The notes under the pieces: generated by a model
What the model was told of the DNA's origin: nothing
The model's input: only the letters and a program-made list of their open reading frames with translations
Databases searched by the model: none
Shown: positions 40,983-42,828 of the stretch, piece after piece
How the letters are laid out: every line of letters begins with the position of its first letter
Position numbering within the stretch: the first letter of the stretch is position 1
Program-made: the position numbers and the translations under genes
DNA from: Paludibacteraceae bacterium
Lineage (GTDB): Bacteria > Bacteroidota > Bacteroidia > Bacteroidales > Paludibacteraceae
DNA length: 42,828 nt
Assembly: GCA_017628395.1 (NCBI GenBank)
Contig: JAGBZD010000097.1
Coordinates: 1 to 42,828 of the forward strand
Direction: 5' to 3'

Positions 40983-42071
40983 ATGAAAAAAATCTTTACA
41001 TTCTTTGCAGCATTGGCATGTGTAATGTCAATGAGCGCAGTAACCTACAATGTTACTGTACCAGCAGGCACCAATGCTTGCTACATAGCTGGTGAAATGA
41101 CTGGCTGGGGTCAACAAGAAATGACAAAAGTGGACGACACCCACTACACATTGGACATCGCTGACGCTACCGAAGCTATGAAGTACAAATATTGCTCTGG
41201 TCCAGGTTGGGCGTATGTAGAAAAAACTGCTGATGGTGGCGATGTAGCTGACCGCGCATACACTCCTAATGATGTTGTAGAAGCATGGGCTGCTGTGTAC
41301 GACCCTAACAATGTGCCTTCGCAAGGCGAGACCAAGGACATCACCGTTAAGGCTAAAGTACCTGCAGAGTGGACAGATCAAATCACTGCATGGGTATGGG
41401 CTACTGGTGCTGAGGGAACCGAAGTTACTCCTACTAAAGAAGGTGAGTGGTATGTTTACACTCAAAACTGCGCTGAACTCAATATCATCTTCAAGAATGG
41501 TGCAGGTTGGAATGGTGATGCTAACCAAACAGTAGATATCACAGTTACCGAGAGCACTTGCATCGAGATTACCGCAGGAACAGGTAAAGCAAACTACACC
41601 GCTGTTAATTGCGAAGGCGGCGAGACTCCTAACCCAGGCGAACCAAAGGACATCACCGTTAAGGCTAAAGTTCCTGCTACTTGGACCGACCAAATCACCG
41701 CATGGGTATGGGCTACTGGTGCAGAAGGCACTGAGGTTGTTCCTGCACAAGAGGGCGAGTGGTATGTTTACACACAAAACTGCACCGAGCTCAACATCAT
41801 CTTCAAGAATGGTGCGGGATGGAATGGCGATGCTAACCAAACAGTAGATATCACTGTTACTGAGAGCACTTGCATTGAGATTACTTCCGATGGTGCAAGC
41901 AAGGCTACCTACACAGTTGCAGAATGTCCAGGTACAGATGTTGAGAATGTAACAACGAATGATATACCCGCGTTGGATCTCGCAAAACCTATGTACAATG
42001 TTCTTGGTCAAGAGGTTGACGCTAATTATCGCGGAATCATTCTCCAAAACGGATTTAAATATCTGCACTAA
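40983..42071 (+). CDS. secreted starch-binding protein with three carbohydrate-binding modules
   Basis: The 362-residue protein has a signal peptide (MKKIFTFFAALACVMSMSA) and a CBM20-like module (residues 20-110, YNVTVPAGTNACYIAGEMTGWG, MKYKYCSGPGWAYVEK). Two almost identical CBM26-like modules follow (about 119-210 and 224-315, DITVKAKVPA.WTDQITAWVW and LNIIFKNGAGWNGDANQTVD). The last part is the PMYNVLGQEVDANYRGIILQ tail. There is no catalytic domain. It probably holds starch at the cell surface for the amylase upstream. The CBM26-like modules are close to the last module of the amylase. Confidence 0.85.
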   Translation: MKKIFTFFAALACVMSMSAVTYNVTVPAGTNACYIAGEMTGWGQQEMTKVDDTHYTLDIADATEAMKYKYCSGPGWAYVEKTADGGDVADRAYTPNDVVEAWAAVYDPNNVPSQGETKDITVKAKVPAEWTDQITAWVWATGAEGTEVTPTKEGEWYVYTQNCAELNIIFKNGAGWNGDANQTVDITVTESTCIEITAGTGKANYTAVNCEGGETPNPGEPKDITVKAKVPATWTDQITAWVWATGAEGTEVVPAQEGEWYVYTQNCTELNIIFKNGAGWNGDANQTVDITVTESTCIEITSDGASKATYTVAECPGTDVENVTTNDIPALDLAKPMYNVLGQEVDANYRGIILQNGFKYLH

Positions 42072-42084
42072 TAGCATTTAATAC

Positions 42085-42120
42085 ATGGTTTCCAAGTTGC
42101 GAAAGCAATTTGGAAACCAT
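42085..42120 (+). terminator. long hairpin with GAAA loop after the starch-binding protein gene
   Basis: 16-position stem (42085..42100 with 42105..42120, one G-U) closed by a GAAA tetraloop; no T-run follows, so it may be an mRNA 3'-end stabiliser or a weak terminator. Confidence 0.6.
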
Positions 42121-42171
42121 TATTGTATGAAGTTTGTTATTGAGCAACTCATTTACAACTTATAATTTATT

Positions 42172-42828
<657 letters not shown>

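Noticed and set aside
41028-42077. 349-codon antisense frame in the starch-binding gene
   Set aside because: It mirrors the two duplicated modules; the plus strand encodes a signal peptide and known domains.

Overview
The window is chromosomal DNA from a member of the Bacteroidota, most likely order Bacteroidales. The evidence is: thirteen promoters with the Bacteroidetes-type -33 TTTG / -7 TAnnTTTG architecture, near absence of strong Shine-Dalgarno sites, a two-subunit 2-oxoacid:ferredoxin oxidoreductase with fused gamma-alpha chain, lipoproteins with FISUMP/DUF1566-type domains, and secreted starch-active proteins ending in a short C-terminal tail that resembles a type IX secretion signal. 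No intact mobile element, CRISPR array, rRNA or phage gene was seen.

Layout. 1-4 kb (minus): operon lepA - NhaD-like antiporter - yqeY, with a terminator, then tRNA-Leu(CAA). 4-7.1 kb (plus): korA-korB, divergent from lepA through interlocked promoters. 7.2-7.9 kb: DedA membrane protein. 8.2-8.65 kb: an apparently unannotated, highly structured RNA of about 385 nt with its own promoter and terminator. 8.7-14.1 kb (plus): a run of small secreted proteins and lipoproteins, AT-rich in its second half, including LPP20-like proteins, two paralogous FISUMP lipoproteins, and decayed fragments of a thioredoxin-like gene whose intact copy lies at 14.3 kb. 15.2-19.2 kb: two 94% identical copies of a small membrane protein gene, each next to an AAA/DUF4143 ATPase gene, with four 23-bp repeats between. 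19.4-25.4 kb (minus): rseC - murC - ftsQ - ftsA - ftsZ - comF, a shortened division/cell-wall cluster. 25.5-25.9 kb: a gene-free stretch made of consecutive long hairpins whose wobble pairs all point to a plus-strand RNA. 26-28.7 kb (minus): PEGA-type surface protein plus FISUMP lipoprotein. 29.2-32.4 kb (plus): secreted PIG-L deacetylase, GntP permease, glycerate kinase. 32.5-36.5 kb: ftsK, lolA-like gene, trxB. 36.6 kb: tRNA-Phe(GAA). 36.8 kb: trmO. 37.6-42.8 kb: GH13 alpha-amylase followed by two modular starch-binding proteins, the last cut by the window end.

The most notable unexplained signals are the RNA at 8.26-8.64 kb; the hairpin chain at 25.5-25.9 kb; a promoter consensus longer than TTTG/TAnnTTTG; short-period (7-11 bp) degenerate tandem repeats that fill gene spacers and have entered at least three coding sequences in frame; and the duplicated membrane-protein/ATPase locus with iteron-like repeats.
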